Assembly: GCA_013178375.1 (NCBI GenBank)
Contig: JABLXQ010000016.1
Location: forward strand, 62,001 to 126,000
From: Gammaproteobacteria bacterium
GTDB taxonomy: Bacteria > Pseudomonadota > Gammaproteobacteria > Pseudomonadales > Ketobacteraceae
Direction of reading: 5' to 3'
Length of the DNA: 64,000 bases
In this document: piece by piece, positions 40,981 through 50,777 of the stretch
Layout of the letters: each line of letters begins with the position of its first letter
Numbering within the stretch: position 1 is the first letter of the stretch
Made by a program: the position numbers and the translations under genes
Notes under the pieces: model-generated
What the model was told of the DNA's origin: nothing
Database searches by the model: none
What the model saw: only the letters and a program-made list of their open reading frames with translations

Positions 40981-41637
40981 CTATTGCCAGTCCCGCACGG
41001 CCTGTTCCGCCAGCTCATTTTCGGGGCGGGCGATCATGCCACTGGCGGTCAGGCGCACGCTGAACTGGGCGCCATCGGCCATGGGCAGGAAGGTGGCGCT
41101 GCCGTATTCGGCGTCGAACCAATCCACGTGGCGGGACAGCCCCCGCAGAACCGACCACAGGTCGAACCCGATATCGGGATTGCTGAGGGCGTAGATGCTG
41201 CGGGCCTTGGTCTGTTCGTCCTCCAGGGAATAGTAGCGACCCTGCAGGCGATCCAGTTTATAGCCGGGCTGGGCGCCAAACGCAGCCAGGGGGCCTTTCC
41301 ACTTGATGACGCGGGCGTCGATCTGCCAGAGATCGCCGGCGATCTCGAACGGCATCTCGGTACCACTGGACTGCATCACCACACTGGCCTTGAAAATCTG
41401 GTTGTCGATTCGATCGAAACTGACAGTCGCCACCGTATATTCTTCATTCAGCGGCCGGTAGCCATTGGCGTTGATCGCGGTGATGGCCAGCACCACCGCC
41501 GCCGCCAGCGCCAGCAGCCCGCCGGTGCCCATGAGCCAGCCGGTAAACCAGTTGCGGCGGGTCAGCAGAACCAGCGCAACGATCAGCGCGGCCAGGCTGG
41601 CCAGTGCGAATACGACAGTGATCCATTGATAGTGCAT
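40981..41637 (-). CDS. Conserved hypothetical membrane-anchored protein
   Basis: A 218-residue protein with two N-terminal transmembrane helices (about 5-26 and 33-55), followed by a soluble domain of about 160 residues with alternating strands (YTVATVSFDRIDNQIFKASVVM; FEIAGDLWQIDARVIKWKG). It lies between nudC and sohB on the same strand, 16 bases after nudC, as a similar conserved hypothetical does in pseudomonads. No catalytic motif is visible. The two-helix anchor and periplasmic-like beta domain suggest an envelope role, but no function is known to me. Confidence 0.75.
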   Translation of the reverse strand: MHYQWITVVFALASLAALIVALVLLTRRNWFTGWLMGTGGLLALAAAVVLAITAINANGYRPLNEEYTVATVSFDRIDNQIFKASVVMQSSGTEMPFEIAGDLWQIDARVIKWKGPLAAFGAQPGYKLDRLQGRYYSLEDEQTKARSIYALSNPDIGFDLWSVLRGLSRHVDWFDAEYGSATFLPMADGAQFSVRLTASGMIARPENELAEQAVRDWQ

Positions 41638-41653
41638 AAGGGTTCCGGCAGTC

Positions 41654-42478
41654 CTAGCGGTTCAGCGCAAATTGGTCCAGATACTGGTCAATCAGAAAGC
41701 GGGAGATGGAGCCCCGCGGCGGTGTCTTGGGCAGGCTGTTCACGGGCCACCAGTCCGCCTGCTCGATCTCAACGCCATCCACGCGGATCTCGCCACTGGC
41801 ATAGTCGGCGTGATACCCGATCATCAGCGAATGGGGAAACGGCCAGGGCTGGCTGGCGAGATAACGCAGGTTGGTGATCTTGATGCCCACCTCCTCCTCC
41901 ACTTCCCGGTGCACCGCCATTTCCAGCGTCTCGCCCGGCTCCACAAAACCGGCCAGGGTGGAAAACATGCCCGGCGGAAATTGGGCGGAGCGCGCCAGTA
42001 ACACCTCATAACCCCGGGTCACCAGCACGATGATGCAGGGGGCAATGCGCGGATACTGGGTGAAGCCACAGGTGGGACAGAGTTTGGCGCGGTCGTACGC
42101 GTGAGCCTGGGTGGGTGTACCGCAGCGGCTGCAATAGCGGTGCGTGTCATCCCACTCCAGAATCTGGCGGGCGCGGCCGGCCAGCATGAACAGGGCCGGG
42201 TCCACTTCCACAGCCAGCTTGCGCAGATCCTGCAGGTAAAACTGGTCCGGCAGATCACTGCCGGGTTCGATGGTCACGGCAAAACAGTGCTGGCCCGCCA
42301 GGGTCCCCAGGTAATGGGGCTTGCGATGGGAAATCCCCAGATCGGAAAAGCGCGCCAGTTGCGGAATCAACGATCCCTGCTCGTCCTGAAACATCAGCAG
42401 TTGGCCTTCATGAAAGGCAAACCAGATACTCTCTCCCTCGATCCCTGACGGCGGAACCACGGCTGCAATGAACTCCAT
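41654..42478 (-). CDS. nudC: NAD+ diphosphatase/NAD-capped RNA hydrolase NudC
   Basis: A 274-residue Nudix hydrolase that cleaves NADH/NAD+ and removes NAD caps from RNA. A zinc site is formed by Cys116, Cys119, Cys134 and Cys137 (YCSRCG, LCPTCG). The Nudix box GFVEPGETLEMAVHREVEEEVG occupies 178-198, and SQPWPFPHSLM is the motif specific to NudC. The ATG at 42478 was preferred to a GTG two codons upstream because AGGAG sits five bases before it. It is followed closely by the membrane protein gene and preceded by fimL, as in pseudomonads. Confidence 0.93.
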   Translation of the reverse strand: MEFIAAVVPPSGIEGESIWFAFHEGQLLMFQDEQGSLIPQLARFSDLGISHRKPHYLGTLAGQHCFAVTIEPGSDLPDQFYLQDLRKLAVEVDPALFMLAGRARQILEWDDTHRYCSRCGTPTQAHAYDRAKLCPTCGFTQYPRIAPCIIVLVTRGYEVLLARSAQFPPGMFSTLAGFVEPGETLEMAVHREVEEEVGIKITNLRYLASQPWPFPHSLMIGYHADYASGEIRVDGVEIEQADWWPVNSLPKTPPRGSISRFLIDQYLDQFALNR

Positions 42479-42508
42479 CCCCACTCCTGTTTTATCAGAT
42501 TCCGCCGA

Positions 42509-44221
42509 TCAGGCCGCTTTCACCGGGAAACCCAGTTCCTGCATGCTTTCCTCGGCCACTTCCAGAATGCCCTCGCCTATGGGCTTGTTGTCTTCCATAC
42601 CTTCAAGAAAATAGTCGACGCCGGTAATGGCGTCCGCCAGGGTTTCCATCATCTGGATACTCGGCTTTTCACTGAGGCCGCGAATCAGGCGCTGTTCGAT
42701 GAAATCCTCGCAGGCCCGCACCACCTCGGCAGCACGCGGCAATTGCAAGAAGATCAAACCGCCCCAGACGGATTTCAACGTCACCGGCACGTTGTTCAGG
42801 TGCATGCCGTCCCAGTTGGAATCCATGAACGACGTGATCGCGCGCTTGGCCAGCGACAAGCCGGCACGGGATTCCGCCACCACCACGCGACGGGCGTCAT
42901 CCAGTTGGGTGACGGACATGCCGGACTTCATGACGTTTGCCGCCGCTTCCGGGTAATTCGCGCTATCCGGTCCGCGCGGCGGTGCCAGCGTTGCGATACT
43001 GTTTTCCACGTACAGCAGCGCGTCGGCCACCTTGTTGAATTCCTCGGAATCGCCGTCCACATTGCCAGTGGACCAGCGCCGCACGATCTCGGACTGCTCC
43101 TTGAACAGGCCGGCGGGCTTGCTCAGGCCGAGCATGATCAGAGTATTTGCCACCTTGCGCATGGCGTCGGCGGTGGTGTTGAAACCTTCGGTGTCGCCGG
43201 AAGCGCCCCGTGCACCCAGATCCAGTGCGTCCTTGATATGGTTGAGTTCCTCGTTCAAGGCCTCCGCCACCGAGCGGATCACCGAACCGCCAGGGCCGCG
43301 CATGATGTCGCGTTCAGCGCGCAGGGTTTCATCACGCACACCGTTCGGGTCCAGTCTGAAGACGGAAAAAATCTCACTGAGAACCGGGCCGGCTGTACCG
43401 GCCAGCGCCGCCAGATAAACGCATTCCTTCACCAGGGTGGAAGACATCTCTTTTTTCAGGGCGGACTCAGTCTGGAACACCAGCGGCTTGATGTGACGGT
43501 CGATCGAACCCAGCAGGGATTTGCGCGCCGTGTTCAGTTCCAGCTTGCCGCTGCCCAGGCCTTCCATCACACCCTGCGCCAGCCACAGCAGCTTGGACGC
43601 CGGCGCGTTGCCACACAATGCATCGAGGCGGCTCAGGGCGCGCTGCATCAGTTTGACGTTGGTGGGAATATTCTGCTGCCGGAACACACCCAGCATGCCC
43701 ACCTGATACATGTGACGCAGGCGACGCCCGGTCTGTTCCAGTTGCGCGACTTCTGGCGCGGGCTTGCCCGGCTTGTCCGGACGGTGCGGATTGTCCGCCA
43801 GTTCGTAAAACTGGCTCTCGGCCACCAGCGGCTTACCCAGCAGCCCCCGCACTTCGTTGACAGCGGGAATCAGCAGCACCGGCAGCGCCTGCTTCTTCAC
43901 TTGCACGTATTCCAGGTAGTGCGCCAGCAGCATGATGGCACCGCTGATGGTCGCCAGCTCGCGTTCGTTGTTCTGCTGGTGCCGCGCCAGTATGCGCAGG
44001 CCCAGCAATTCCAGTTCTTCAGACAGGATCGCGGCACTGGGCAGGTTGATCAGCTTGAACACACCCTTGATCTGGGAAAACTGCTCAATGGAGGCCCGCA
44101 GGCGGGAATCGTTGTCCGGTTCTTCGACGAACTGCTCCAGATTGGATTCGGCAATCGAGAGTGATTCGTCGATCTGCTCCTTCACCAGATTCAGGGATGC
44201 GGAACCTTCAATTGTTATCAT
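42509..44221 (-). CDS. fimL: FimL, ChpA-like regulator of type IV pili and virulence
   Basis: A 570-residue cytoplasmic protein resembling FimL of Pseudomonas, which is related to the N-terminal part of the chemotaxis-like kinase ChpA. It has repeated helical bundles of the Hpt type (ASIEQFSQIKGVFKLINLPSAAILSEELELL; LEYVQVKKQALPVLLIPAVNEVRGLLG), but no obvious phospho-accepting histidine motif. FimL couples Pil-Chp signalling to adenylate cyclase activity and twitching in Pseudomonas. Length is close to the family's usual size. It lies next to nudC as in that genus, which supports the assignment. Confidence 0.82.
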   Translation of the reverse strand: MITIEGSASLNLVKEQIDESLSIAESNLEQFVEEPDNDSRLRASIEQFSQIKGVFKLINLPSAAILSEELELLGLRILARHQQNNERELATISGAIMLLAHYLEYVQVKKQALPVLLIPAVNEVRGLLGKPLVAESQFYELADNPHRPDKPGKPAPEVAQLEQTGRRLRHMYQVGMLGVFRQQNIPTNVKLMQRALSRLDALCGNAPASKLLWLAQGVMEGLGSGKLELNTARKSLLGSIDRHIKPLVFQTESALKKEMSSTLVKECVYLAALAGTAGPVLSEIFSVFRLDPNGVRDETLRAERDIMRGPGGSVIRSVAEALNEELNHIKDALDLGARGASGDTEGFNTTADAMRKVANTLIMLGLSKPAGLFKEQSEIVRRWSTGNVDGDSEEFNKVADALLYVENSIATLAPPRGPDSANYPEAAANVMKSGMSVTQLDDARRVVVAESRAGLSLAKRAITSFMDSNWDGMHLNNVPVTLKSVWGGLIFLQLPRAAEVVRACEDFIEQRLIRGLSEKPSIQMMETLADAITGVDYFLEGMEDNKPIGEGILEVAEESMQELGFPVKAA

Positions 44222-44457
44222 GAGACCACCGTCTTTTTGTACAGGCCAGATAGACTCAACGGGGGACAGGTCCTTTCAGCGCTGAGCATCAAAAAGTATA
44301 GATTCTTTTTTTTGTTCCACTTCAAGGACATAAGGCCTTTGGTGAAGAGCACCTGGGGCCAAACGCTAATGCCGGTTATAGATAGTGTGTCTAACGTGCT
44401 GTTCTACTTTAACTTTTAATCGCGCAATGAACAATATCGCCAGCTGACAAACGGCGC

Positions 44458-45190
44458 TCAGACGGGCGGTGCGGCGTCAGATTCTTTCAGCCACAAACAG
44501 TTGCCGCCGCTGGATTTCTGCAGGTATTTGAGACGGGCTTCATGTTCTTCCAGTTCTTCGCTGCCGGCGCGGATCACTTTCAAACGGGGCTTGTCAGGGC
44601 CAAAACGCTTGATCGTGGTGCCGGTGACGGTGTTGGTGTCGCCCTCTTCCCCGGCCAGAATCAGGTTGGTCTGGCCGCCGGTCATGGCCAGGTAGACATC
44701 CCCCAGAATCTCGGCGTCCAGCAAGGCGCCGTGCAGTTCACGGTGGGAGTTGTCGATCTCGTAACGCTTGCAGAGAGCATCCAGGCTGTTGCGCTGCCCG
44801 GGGTGCAGCTTGCGCGCCATCAGCAGGGTATCCAGCACCGTGCAATAGTCGGCCACCGTGCCCATATGGGCGCCGATGCGCTGGAATTCTGCATTGAGGA
44901 AGCCCACGTCGAACGCGGCGTTGTGAATGATCAACTCGGCGCCCCGTATGAAATCGACGAACTCCTGCACCACCTCGGCGAAGCGCGGTTTGTCGGCGAG
45001 AAATTCGTTGGTGATGCCGTGCACTTCGATGGCGCCGCTGTCGATCTAGCGGTCCGGTTGCAGGTAGCGGTGGAAATTGTTGCCGGTCAGGCGGCGGTTC
45101 ATCATTTCCACGGCAACCGATTTCAATGATGCGATGGCCCTCGGCGGGCTCCAGGCCGGTGGTTTCCGTATCCAGAATAATCTGTCTCAT
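44458..45190 (-). pseudogene. dnaQ: dnaQ, DNA polymerase III epsilon subunit, interrupted by a frameshift and a stop codon
   Basis: The 3'-5' proofreading exonuclease. The frame starts normally at 45190 ([25 protein letters not shown], overlapping rnhA by 4 bp). Reading then continues in another frame after an extra base at 45115/45116, where AVEMMNRRLTGNN is expected. In that second frame a TAG (45046-45048) stands where GAG would encode the Glu of DREID. After it the protein resumes as EVHGITNEFL, with NAAFDVGFL, NSLDALCKRYEID and HGALLDAEILGDVYLAMTGGQT, to the normal end. Two independent lesions lie within 70 bases and the rest is well conserved. A recent loss or an assembly/base-call error both fit; a long-standing pseudogene does not. 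Confidence 0.85.
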
Positions 45191-45636
45191 GCGCGGCGCT
45201 GCCTTGTCATTTCTTCGATTGCCTCGTTGGCCAGTTGATCGCACAGTTCGTTTTCGGGGTGGCCGCTGTGGCCCTTTACCCAGTGCCATTGCACGTCGTG
45301 CTGACGGGCGGCTTCATCCAGCGCCTGCCACAGGTCGGCGTTTTTCACCGGCTGTTTGCTGGCGGTGCGCCAGCCTTTCTGTTTCCAGCCGTGAATCCAC
45401 TCTGTAATGCCCTTGCGCACGTACTCCGAGTCGGTGGTCAGTGCTACCTTGCAGGGGCGCTTGAGGGATTTCAGCCCTTCCAGCGCGGCGGTGAGTTCCA
45501 TCCGGTTGTTGGTGGTGTCCGCTTCAGCGCCTTTCAGCGTTTTCGTCTGCCCCTTGTAGCGCAGTACCACGCCCCAACCACCGGGGCCGGGGTTGCCCTT
45601 GCAGGCGCCGTCGGTAAAGATTTCCACTTCCTGCAT
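45187..45636 (-). CDS. rnhA: Ribonuclease HI
   Basis: A 149-residue RNase HI that cuts the RNA strand of RNA-DNA hybrids. The acidic catalytic residues are in place: Asp9 ([16 protein letters not shown]), Glu in NNRMELTAA, Asp in TTDSEYV and Asp in [12 protein letters not shown], with the HVKGHSGH-like loop [11 protein letters not shown]. The ATG at 45636 has AAGGA six bases upstream; the open frame extends ten codons further without a ribosome binding site. It overlaps dnaQ by 4 bp, the common rnhA-dnaQ arrangement. Confidence 0.94.
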   Translation of the reverse strand: MQEVEIFTDGACKGNPGPGGWGVVLRYKGQTKTLKGAEADTTNNRMELTAALEGLKSLKRPCKVALTTDSEYVRKGITEWIHGWKQKGWRTASKQPVKNADLWQALDEAARQHDVQWHWVKGHSGHPENELCDQLANEAIEEMTRQRRA

Positions 45637-45678
45637 CAGAATTCCTTGCTCAGGTGAAGATTGCACATGGGATGTGCG

Positions 45679-46497
45679 TCATGAATCCGAATGGCGATCC
45701 AGCCGCCAGCCCTTGCGGGTGGACGGTTTGGCGATGCCGGCGATGGGGATGTTGACGAGCGATTCGCGCACGGTACGAAAGCGGGGTTTGATCGGCGTTA
45801 CCGTGGCCACCTGCTTGGTGGCCACCAGCACATAGACGGCGCCGCGCTGGGTCCAGATGCGCTGGATCAGATACGACAGCCAGCCGAACAGTTTGCCCGT
45901 GCGCGGATTGGCAGTGGGCAGCCCGTGAATCAGGCTTTCGCAGCCTTCCACATGGAAATCCAGCAGCTTCAACCAGTCCGACATGCGCAACGGGCTGATG
46001 AAATTGCCGCTCCAGGGAAAATGGCTCGTCTGTTTGCGCAACAGGCGCCAGATACCCCACAGGCTCCAGGGATTGAAACCGACGATCAGGATCTTGCCAC
46101 CGGGAATCACGGTGCGGGCCACTTCCCGCAGTGCGCGGTGAGGCTCGCTCTCGAAATCCAGACTGTGATGCAGCAGCGCCACGTCGATGCTTTCGGTGGC
46201 AATCGCCATGTCGTCCGGCCGGCTGGCGACACAATGGTAATGGGGCGAATTGCAGGGCTGTTCACACAGGTAAAGTTTGCAATGAATGGTACTGGACGAC
46301 GCCAGCCACTGCGGCTCGCCTACGCCGGTCTGCACCAGGTAATAGCCGAACATCGAGGGCAGCAGGTGATCCAGCAGATCGCGCTCCGCGTCCAGCACCT
46401 GACGGCCCAGCTCACTGTTGAACCAGTCACTCATCAGGCGGTGGACGTCATCACCGTGCACCTGCTGAAAGGGCTTGAACAGTCGGGGCAGCGTCAT
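45679..46497 (-). CDS. SAM-dependent methyltransferase (conserved gloB-rnhA neighbour)
   Basis: A 272-residue class I methyltransferase-like protein. The nucleotide site is degenerate (GYYLVQTGVGEPQWLA), but the downstream half is typical of the Methyltransf_11 group, with DVALLHHSLDFESEPHRALREVARTVIPGGKILIVGFNP. It is always found between gloB and rnhA in pseudomonads, divergent from gloB, and is usually annotated only as a methyltransferase. It starts 77 bases from the gloB start, so the two share a promoter region. The substrate is unknown. Confidence 0.82.
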   Translation of the reverse strand: MTLPRLFKPFQQVHGDDVHRLMSDWFNSELGRQVLDAERDLLDHLLPSMFGYYLVQTGVGEPQWLASSSTIHCKLYLCEQPCNSPHYHCVASRPDDMAIATESIDVALLHHSLDFESEPHRALREVARTVIPGGKILIVGFNPWSLWGIWRLLRKQTSHFPWSGNFISPLRMSDWLKLLDFHVEGCESLIHGLPTANPRTGKLFGWLSYLIQRIWTQRGAVYVLVATKQVATVTPIKPRFRTVRESLVNIPIAGIAKPSTRKGWRLDRHSDS

Positions 46498-46574
46498 GGC
46501 AGTAGGCGGATTCCTTCATTGGCGGTACAGTTCAGATTAACAAAACTTCGTCGCCAGTGAGAGTTCTTTTTGCC

Positions 46575-47360
46575 ATGAGCAACCTGCACATCCATCCCAT
46601 TTCCGCCTTTTCCGACAACTACATCTGGTGCCTGCACAATCAGCAGCTTGCGGTGGTGGTGGACCCCGGCGACGCCGGCCCGGTGCAACGCTATCTGCAG
46701 CAGAAAGGCCTGCAGCTGGCGGGGATTCTGGTGACGCATCATCACCCGGACCACATCGCCGGCATCAACACACTGGTGGAACAGTGGCCAGGTATTCCGG
46801 TGTGGGGTCCGGCGCGGGAACACATTCCTGCACGCACCCAGGCGTTGCAGCAGGGTGACCGGGTCCAGTTGCCACTGGGTCTGGAGCTGCAGGTGCTGGA
46901 CGTGCCGGGTCACACGCTGGGGCACATTGCCTATTTTGGTACCGGCGCCGATACCGGGCCAGTCCTGTTCTGCGGCGACACCTTGTTTTCCTCCGGCTGC
47001 GGCCGCCTGTTCGAAGGCACGCCGGAACAAATGTTCCACTCTCTGGGTCTGTTCCGACGCCTGCCAGGGGAAACACGGGTGTTCTGCACCCACGAGTACA
47101 CGCTCTCCAACCTGAAATTCGCCCAGGCGGTGGAGCCGGACAATCGGGACATCCAGCAGCGCAAGGCCGATGTGGAGCAGCTGCGCGCCGGACAATTGCC
47201 CAGCCTGCCATCGACTCTGGCGCTGGAATTGAAAGTGAATCCTTTCCTGCGCACCGATCAGGCGGATGTAATCGAGGCGGTGAGCCGGAATTGTGGTGCC
47301 CGTCCCGCCAGCGAAGCGCAGACCTTTGCTAGACTTCGAGCGTGGAAGGATCATTTTTAG
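46575..47360 (+). CDS. gloB: Hydroxyacylglutathione hydrolase (glyoxalase II)
   Basis: A 261-residue metallo-beta-lactamase-fold thioesterase that hydrolyses S-lactoylglutathione in methylglyoxal detoxification. The metal motif THHHPDH lies at 54-60, followed by the His in PGHTLGHIAYF, the Asp in FCGDTLF and the His in CTHEYT. The C-terminal glutathione-binding region (NPFLRTD) is present. The ATG at 46575 gives the standard N-terminus (HPISAFSDNYIW). A GTG at 46557 is in frame but unlikely. It precedes mltD on the same strand. Confidence 0.93.
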   Translation: MSNLHIHPISAFSDNYIWCLHNQQLAVVVDPGDAGPVQRYLQQKGLQLAGILVTHHHPDHIAGINTLVEQWPGIPVWGPAREHIPARTQALQQGDRVQLPLGLELQVLDVPGHTLGHIAYFGTGADTGPVLFCGDTLFSSGCGRLFEGTPEQMFHSLGLFRRLPGETRVFCTHEYTLSNLKFAQAVEPDNRDIQQRKADVEQLRAGQLPSLPSTLALELKVNPFLRTDQADVIEAVSRNCGARPASEAQTFARLRAWKDHF

Positions 47361-47445
47361 CCAGCGGTCAAAAAACCTGACAACTCTTGGATTACAACAA
47401 GTTGGGTTTATAACGTGATAAACAACTTGAACTCAAGGGTGATTA

Positions 47446-48894
47446 GTGCAAGGTCTGGTGTTTCGATTTGCGTCGCTGACGCTGGCAGTTTTCTGGATCG
47501 CGGGCTGCGCTCTGTTCCCCGGGCGCGAGACGCCACCCGCAAAACCGCCGGCCACCTTGCCAGCCCCTCCTGCTGTTGAAATCACGCCACCAGAACCTGC
47601 AATTACCGGCGATCTGCTACCCCCACCCAAACCGCGCAAGAACCGTCGCATAACGCCCACCGATTCAGCACCAGTCGCCGCCGCCCCCAGCGCTCCGGCC
47701 ACCGTCTGGGATACCTTCCGCGACTACGCCCAGCTGGATCTGGAACTGGACAACGCCCGCATCCGTGAGCAGCGCAACTGGCATATCCGCAACAGCCGCC
47801 ATCTGAAGCTGGTTCTGGCTCAGGCGGAACCGTACTACTACTACGTCCAGACCGAAGCCATCCGCAGGGGATTGCCGGCAGAACTGGCGCTGATCCCGAT
47901 CATAGAAAGTGGCTACAACCCTGCCGCCCGCGGCCGGGGCCCGGCAGGACTTTGGCAGTTGATGCCGGGCACCGCAAAAAGCCTGGGCGTGCGCCAGAGC
48001 AGCTGGTACGAAGGGCGGTTTGATGTGGTGGCCTCCACCGATGCGGCATTGCGCTACCTGGAATTGTTGAACCGCAATTTCGACGGCGACTGGCTGCTGA
48101 CACTGGCCGCATATAATGCCGGCGAAGCGACTATCGACAACGCCATTCGCGCCAATCGCAAGCGCGGGCTGGCCATCGATTACTGGTCCCTCAACCTGCC
48201 CCCGGTCACCCGCCACTACATACCCAAAATACTGGCACTGGGGCAACTGATAGACGACCCGGCCCGCTACCAGTTCGACCTGAACCCGATTCCGAACCGG
48301 CCCTACTTCACCACCGTCGACACCCAGTCCCAGCTGGATCTGAACGAAGCAGCCCGCATGGCCGGCATCAGTCTGAATGAACTGCGCCGCCTGAATCCTG
48401 CCTTTCGCGGCAGCGCCACCGATCTCCTTGGCCCGCACCGCCTGCTGATTCCGGTTGCCCAGGCCGACGGCTTCCGCCAGACACTCGCCAGCGTCCCCGT
48501 GAATAAACGCATGCAGTGGGATCAGTACACCATCCGCAGCGGCGACAGTGTCAGTACCATCGCCCGCCGCTTCAATATCAGCCCGGCGGAACTGAAGACC
48601 ATCAATCACATGACCAGCGACCGGCTGCAGGCAGGCAAAACACTGCTGGTTCCGCACGGCAGCCAGAGACCGCCCGCAGTTGCATCGGCCAAAGCGACCA
48701 CGCCCGCGGCCGTTGCCCAGGCGCCAGCGCCCGCAGGCAAAACCCGGCAATTGCACAAGGTCGCCGCAGGGGAATCACTGTGGGTGATCGCAAAGCAATA
48801 TAATGTGGGAATTAAAACGCTGGCGCAGTGGAATGGTCTGGCGCCGAACGCCCAATTGAAGGCGGGACATCAACTGGTGATCTGGATTCCCTGA
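47446..48894 (+). CDS. mltD: Membrane-bound lytic murein transglycosylase D with two LysM domains
   Basis: A 482-residue lipoprotein. The lipobox WIAGC puts the lipidated Cys at residue 21. A Pro-rich linker follows, then the SLT domain (about 130-250) with catalytic Glu154 in PIIESGYNP and GLWQLMPGTA. Two LysM repeats close the protein (YTIRSGDSVSTIARRFN near 355; HKVAAGESLWVIAKQYN near 440). It cleaves peptidoglycan glycan strands in the periplasm. The start is GTG with AAGGG six bases upstream. It follows gloB by 85 bases. Confidence 0.93.
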   Translation: MQGLVFRFASLTLAVFWIAGCALFPGRETPPAKPPATLPAPPAVEITPPEPAITGDLLPPPKPRKNRRITPTDSAPVAAAPSAPATVWDTFRDYAQLDLELDNARIREQRNWHIRNSRHLKLVLAQAEPYYYYVQTEAIRRGLPAELALIPIIESGYNPAARGRGPAGLWQLMPGTAKSLGVRQSSWYEGRFDVVASTDAALRYLELLNRNFDGDWLLTLAAYNAGEATIDNAIRANRKRGLAIDYWSLNLPPVTRHYIPKILALGQLIDDPARYQFDLNPIPNRPYFTTVDTQSQLDLNEAARMAGISLNELRRLNPAFRGSATDLLGPHRLLIPVAQADGFRQTLASVPVNKRMQWDQYTIRSGDSVSTIARRFNISPAELKTINHMTSDRLQAGKTLLVPHGSQRPPAVASAKATTPAAVAQAPAPAGKTRQLHKVAAGESLWVIAKQYNVGIKTLAQWNGLAPNAQLKAGHQLVIWIP

Positions 48895-48903
48895 CGACAC
48901 CGT

Positions 48904-50592
48904 TCAGCCATTCACGGCTGTCAGTGCCAGACCGGCTTGCTGCGCCAGCATGTTGAAGCCGGCGTACTGCTGATCGTTGAGTGGCTTGCGCGACACGGCG
49001 CAATCGCCGTAAAAAACACCAATCGGTTTACGCGCGACAATGATCGGCGCTACCAGATATTCCCTGCAACCGAGTACTTTCTGCAACTGGGCCGTGTGCA
49101 GGTAGGCCCTGCCCGCCATCAATTTGGATCCGATCCACAACTGCTGGGATTGCAACAGACAGGCGGAGAAAGCGTTCTCCTCATCCAGCTTCAGCTGAAA
49201 TCCTGCGCGAAATGCATCGTCGGTGTTGCCCTTGAAAAACTTGGGTGACAATTTTTTTCGGTCCCTTGATACCAGCGACATCACCACCCGCTCCAGACCG
49301 ATGGCGGTGTGCATGCCTTCCAGCACCAGATCCAGCATCTTGTTCACATCCATGCGCTTGTCGGCGATCAGGCGGGTCAGCTCCTGCATGATATTGATCT
49401 GCAGTTCCGCATTGCCTGCACCACTCGGAGCTGTCTCCCTGGACTCACCCACCAGCGCGGTGACTTCCTCACTCAATGAAGACTTCGCGGGCGCACGACC
49501 GCCGGACAACGCCAGCGCGATCATGTCCTCGATGCCTTCGTCTTCGGATTGGGATGATGATGGCGCAGTGACGGTGGCAGTCGGCGCGGCGACCGGTTCG
49601 GCAGCTGCCGTTCTGGCAGAAGGTTCGGGCCGCGATTCGGCTTGTGTCGCCACTGGCGCGGCCACTTTTGCCGCATTGCGCCGCATCATTGCCGACGGCG
49701 TTTCGATCTCGTCCTCGGCCGGATGGGTGTGGGGAATCAGATGCCGCACCCGGGCTGCCCCGTAATGCACGGCCATTTCATGGGCCAGGTTCGCGGTTTC
49801 GATCACCTGCACTTCGGCCTCATCGAAGGAAATTTCGCGAAAGCGTGCAATCTTGCGGATCACGTTGCGCACCGGATCAGCATTCCAGCCCAACTGCGCC
49901 ACCTGACTGAGTTCATCACTCAGCAGCACCGCCTGCGCCGGACGTGACGGCGAATCGGGCCGCCCCAACGCCTGAATCAGGATGTCACCCAGATTCCACT
50001 GCTTGGCCAACGCCAGGGACAATTCGTCGAACGTGCAGCCCATCACCTCGCTGGCCGCCGTCGCCGGCGCCTGCCCCTGCTCGATCAGTTGATTGAGCCG
50101 CCGGCTGACCTCGTCGTCCCGCGACAACATCGACAGTTCGGAAAAATGCAGCAGCAGCGTAGAAATGAAAACTTCCTCCTGCTGGGCCGCCTTGACGTTT
50201 TTCAGCATGCCCCGCGCCTGCATGGCAGCATGAAAGGAATTGGCGATCTGGCCCATCAGGTGCTGGGAGGGTTTGTGCTTGAGAATATTATCGAGAATCT
50301 GCATCGACAGGGTGACATCACGGATGGTGGTGAAACCCAGCATGACGATCGCCCGGGTAATGGTTTTGATCGAGCCACCAGTCCCCTTGTACATCACGCA
50401 ATTGGAAACCTGCAGCACCCGCGAGGTAAGGCTGGGATCTTTCAGCACCTGCTCCGTGAGCTGGGAAATGCGCGCGCCTTCGTCCACCGTAAGGCGGTTC
50501 AGTTTCTGCACGGTTTCCGCCAATGCCGGCATCTGTTCCTTGCTCAGGAACCGGATCCAGTCATCGATATTGTGCTGCTGTTCCACTATCAT
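48904..50592 (-). CDS. HDOD-domain signalling protein with C-terminal GAF-like region
   Basis: A regulatory protein of about 560 residues. The N-terminal HDOD domain (first 250 residues) shows SLTSRVLQVSNCVMYKG, ITRAIVMLGFTTIRDV and FISTLLLHFSELSML. An Ala/Ser/Glu-rich linker of about 100 residues follows, then a probable GAF-like domain (ELTRLIADKRMDVNKMLDLVLEGMHTAIGLERVVM onward). Such proteins act in cell-cycle, motility and stress signalling. The start is uncertain: an ATG at 50592, a TTG at 50610 with a strong AAGGA five bases upstream, and a TTG at 50637 are all in frame. It converges with mltD and diverges from the yej operon. Confidence 0.83.
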   Translation of the reverse strand: MIVEQQHNIDDWIRFLSKEQMPALAETVQKLNRLTVDEGARISQLTEQVLKDPSLTSRVLQVSNCVMYKGTGGSIKTITRAIVMLGFTTIRDVTLSMQILDNILKHKPSQHLMGQIANSFHAAMQARGMLKNVKAAQQEEVFISTLLLHFSELSMLSRDDEVSRRLNQLIEQGQAPATAASEVMGCTFDELSLALAKQWNLGDILIQALGRPDSPSRPAQAVLLSDELSQVAQLGWNADPVRNVIRKIARFREISFDEAEVQVIETANLAHEMAVHYGAARVRHLIPHTHPAEDEIETPSAMMRRNAAKVAAPVATQAESRPEPSARTAAAEPVAAPTATVTAPSSSQSEDEGIEDMIALALSGGRAPAKSSLSEEVTALVGESRETAPSGAGNAELQINIMQELTRLIADKRMDVNKMLDLVLEGMHTAIGLERVVMSLVSRDRKKLSPKFFKGNTDDAFRAGFQLKLDEENAFSACLLQSQQLWIGSKLMAGRAYLHTAQLQKVLGCREYLVAPIIVARKPIGVFYGDCAVSRKPLNDQQYAGFNMLAQQAGLALTAVNG

Positions 50593-50777
50593 TCCCGCTC
50601 GCGCTTTCAAGGCTTCCTTATATTTGAGCTTAGCCAACGTTCAAGCGATGTGGTTGTTTTATTTGAAGTTATATTTCGAACCCGTTATAAAGGTCGAGTC
50701 CATAAGTTCCGGCCGACGATGCACGGCCGACCACCTCCCTGCTGCAAGACCGTACCCGACCCGACTGATTCACCGAC

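Noticed and set aside
44458-45024. The 188-codon 3' frame as an independent exonuclease gene starting at GTG
   Set aside because: It lacks the N-terminal DTET motif needed for catalysis and continues directly from the interrupted dnaQ, so it is the 3' part of that gene.
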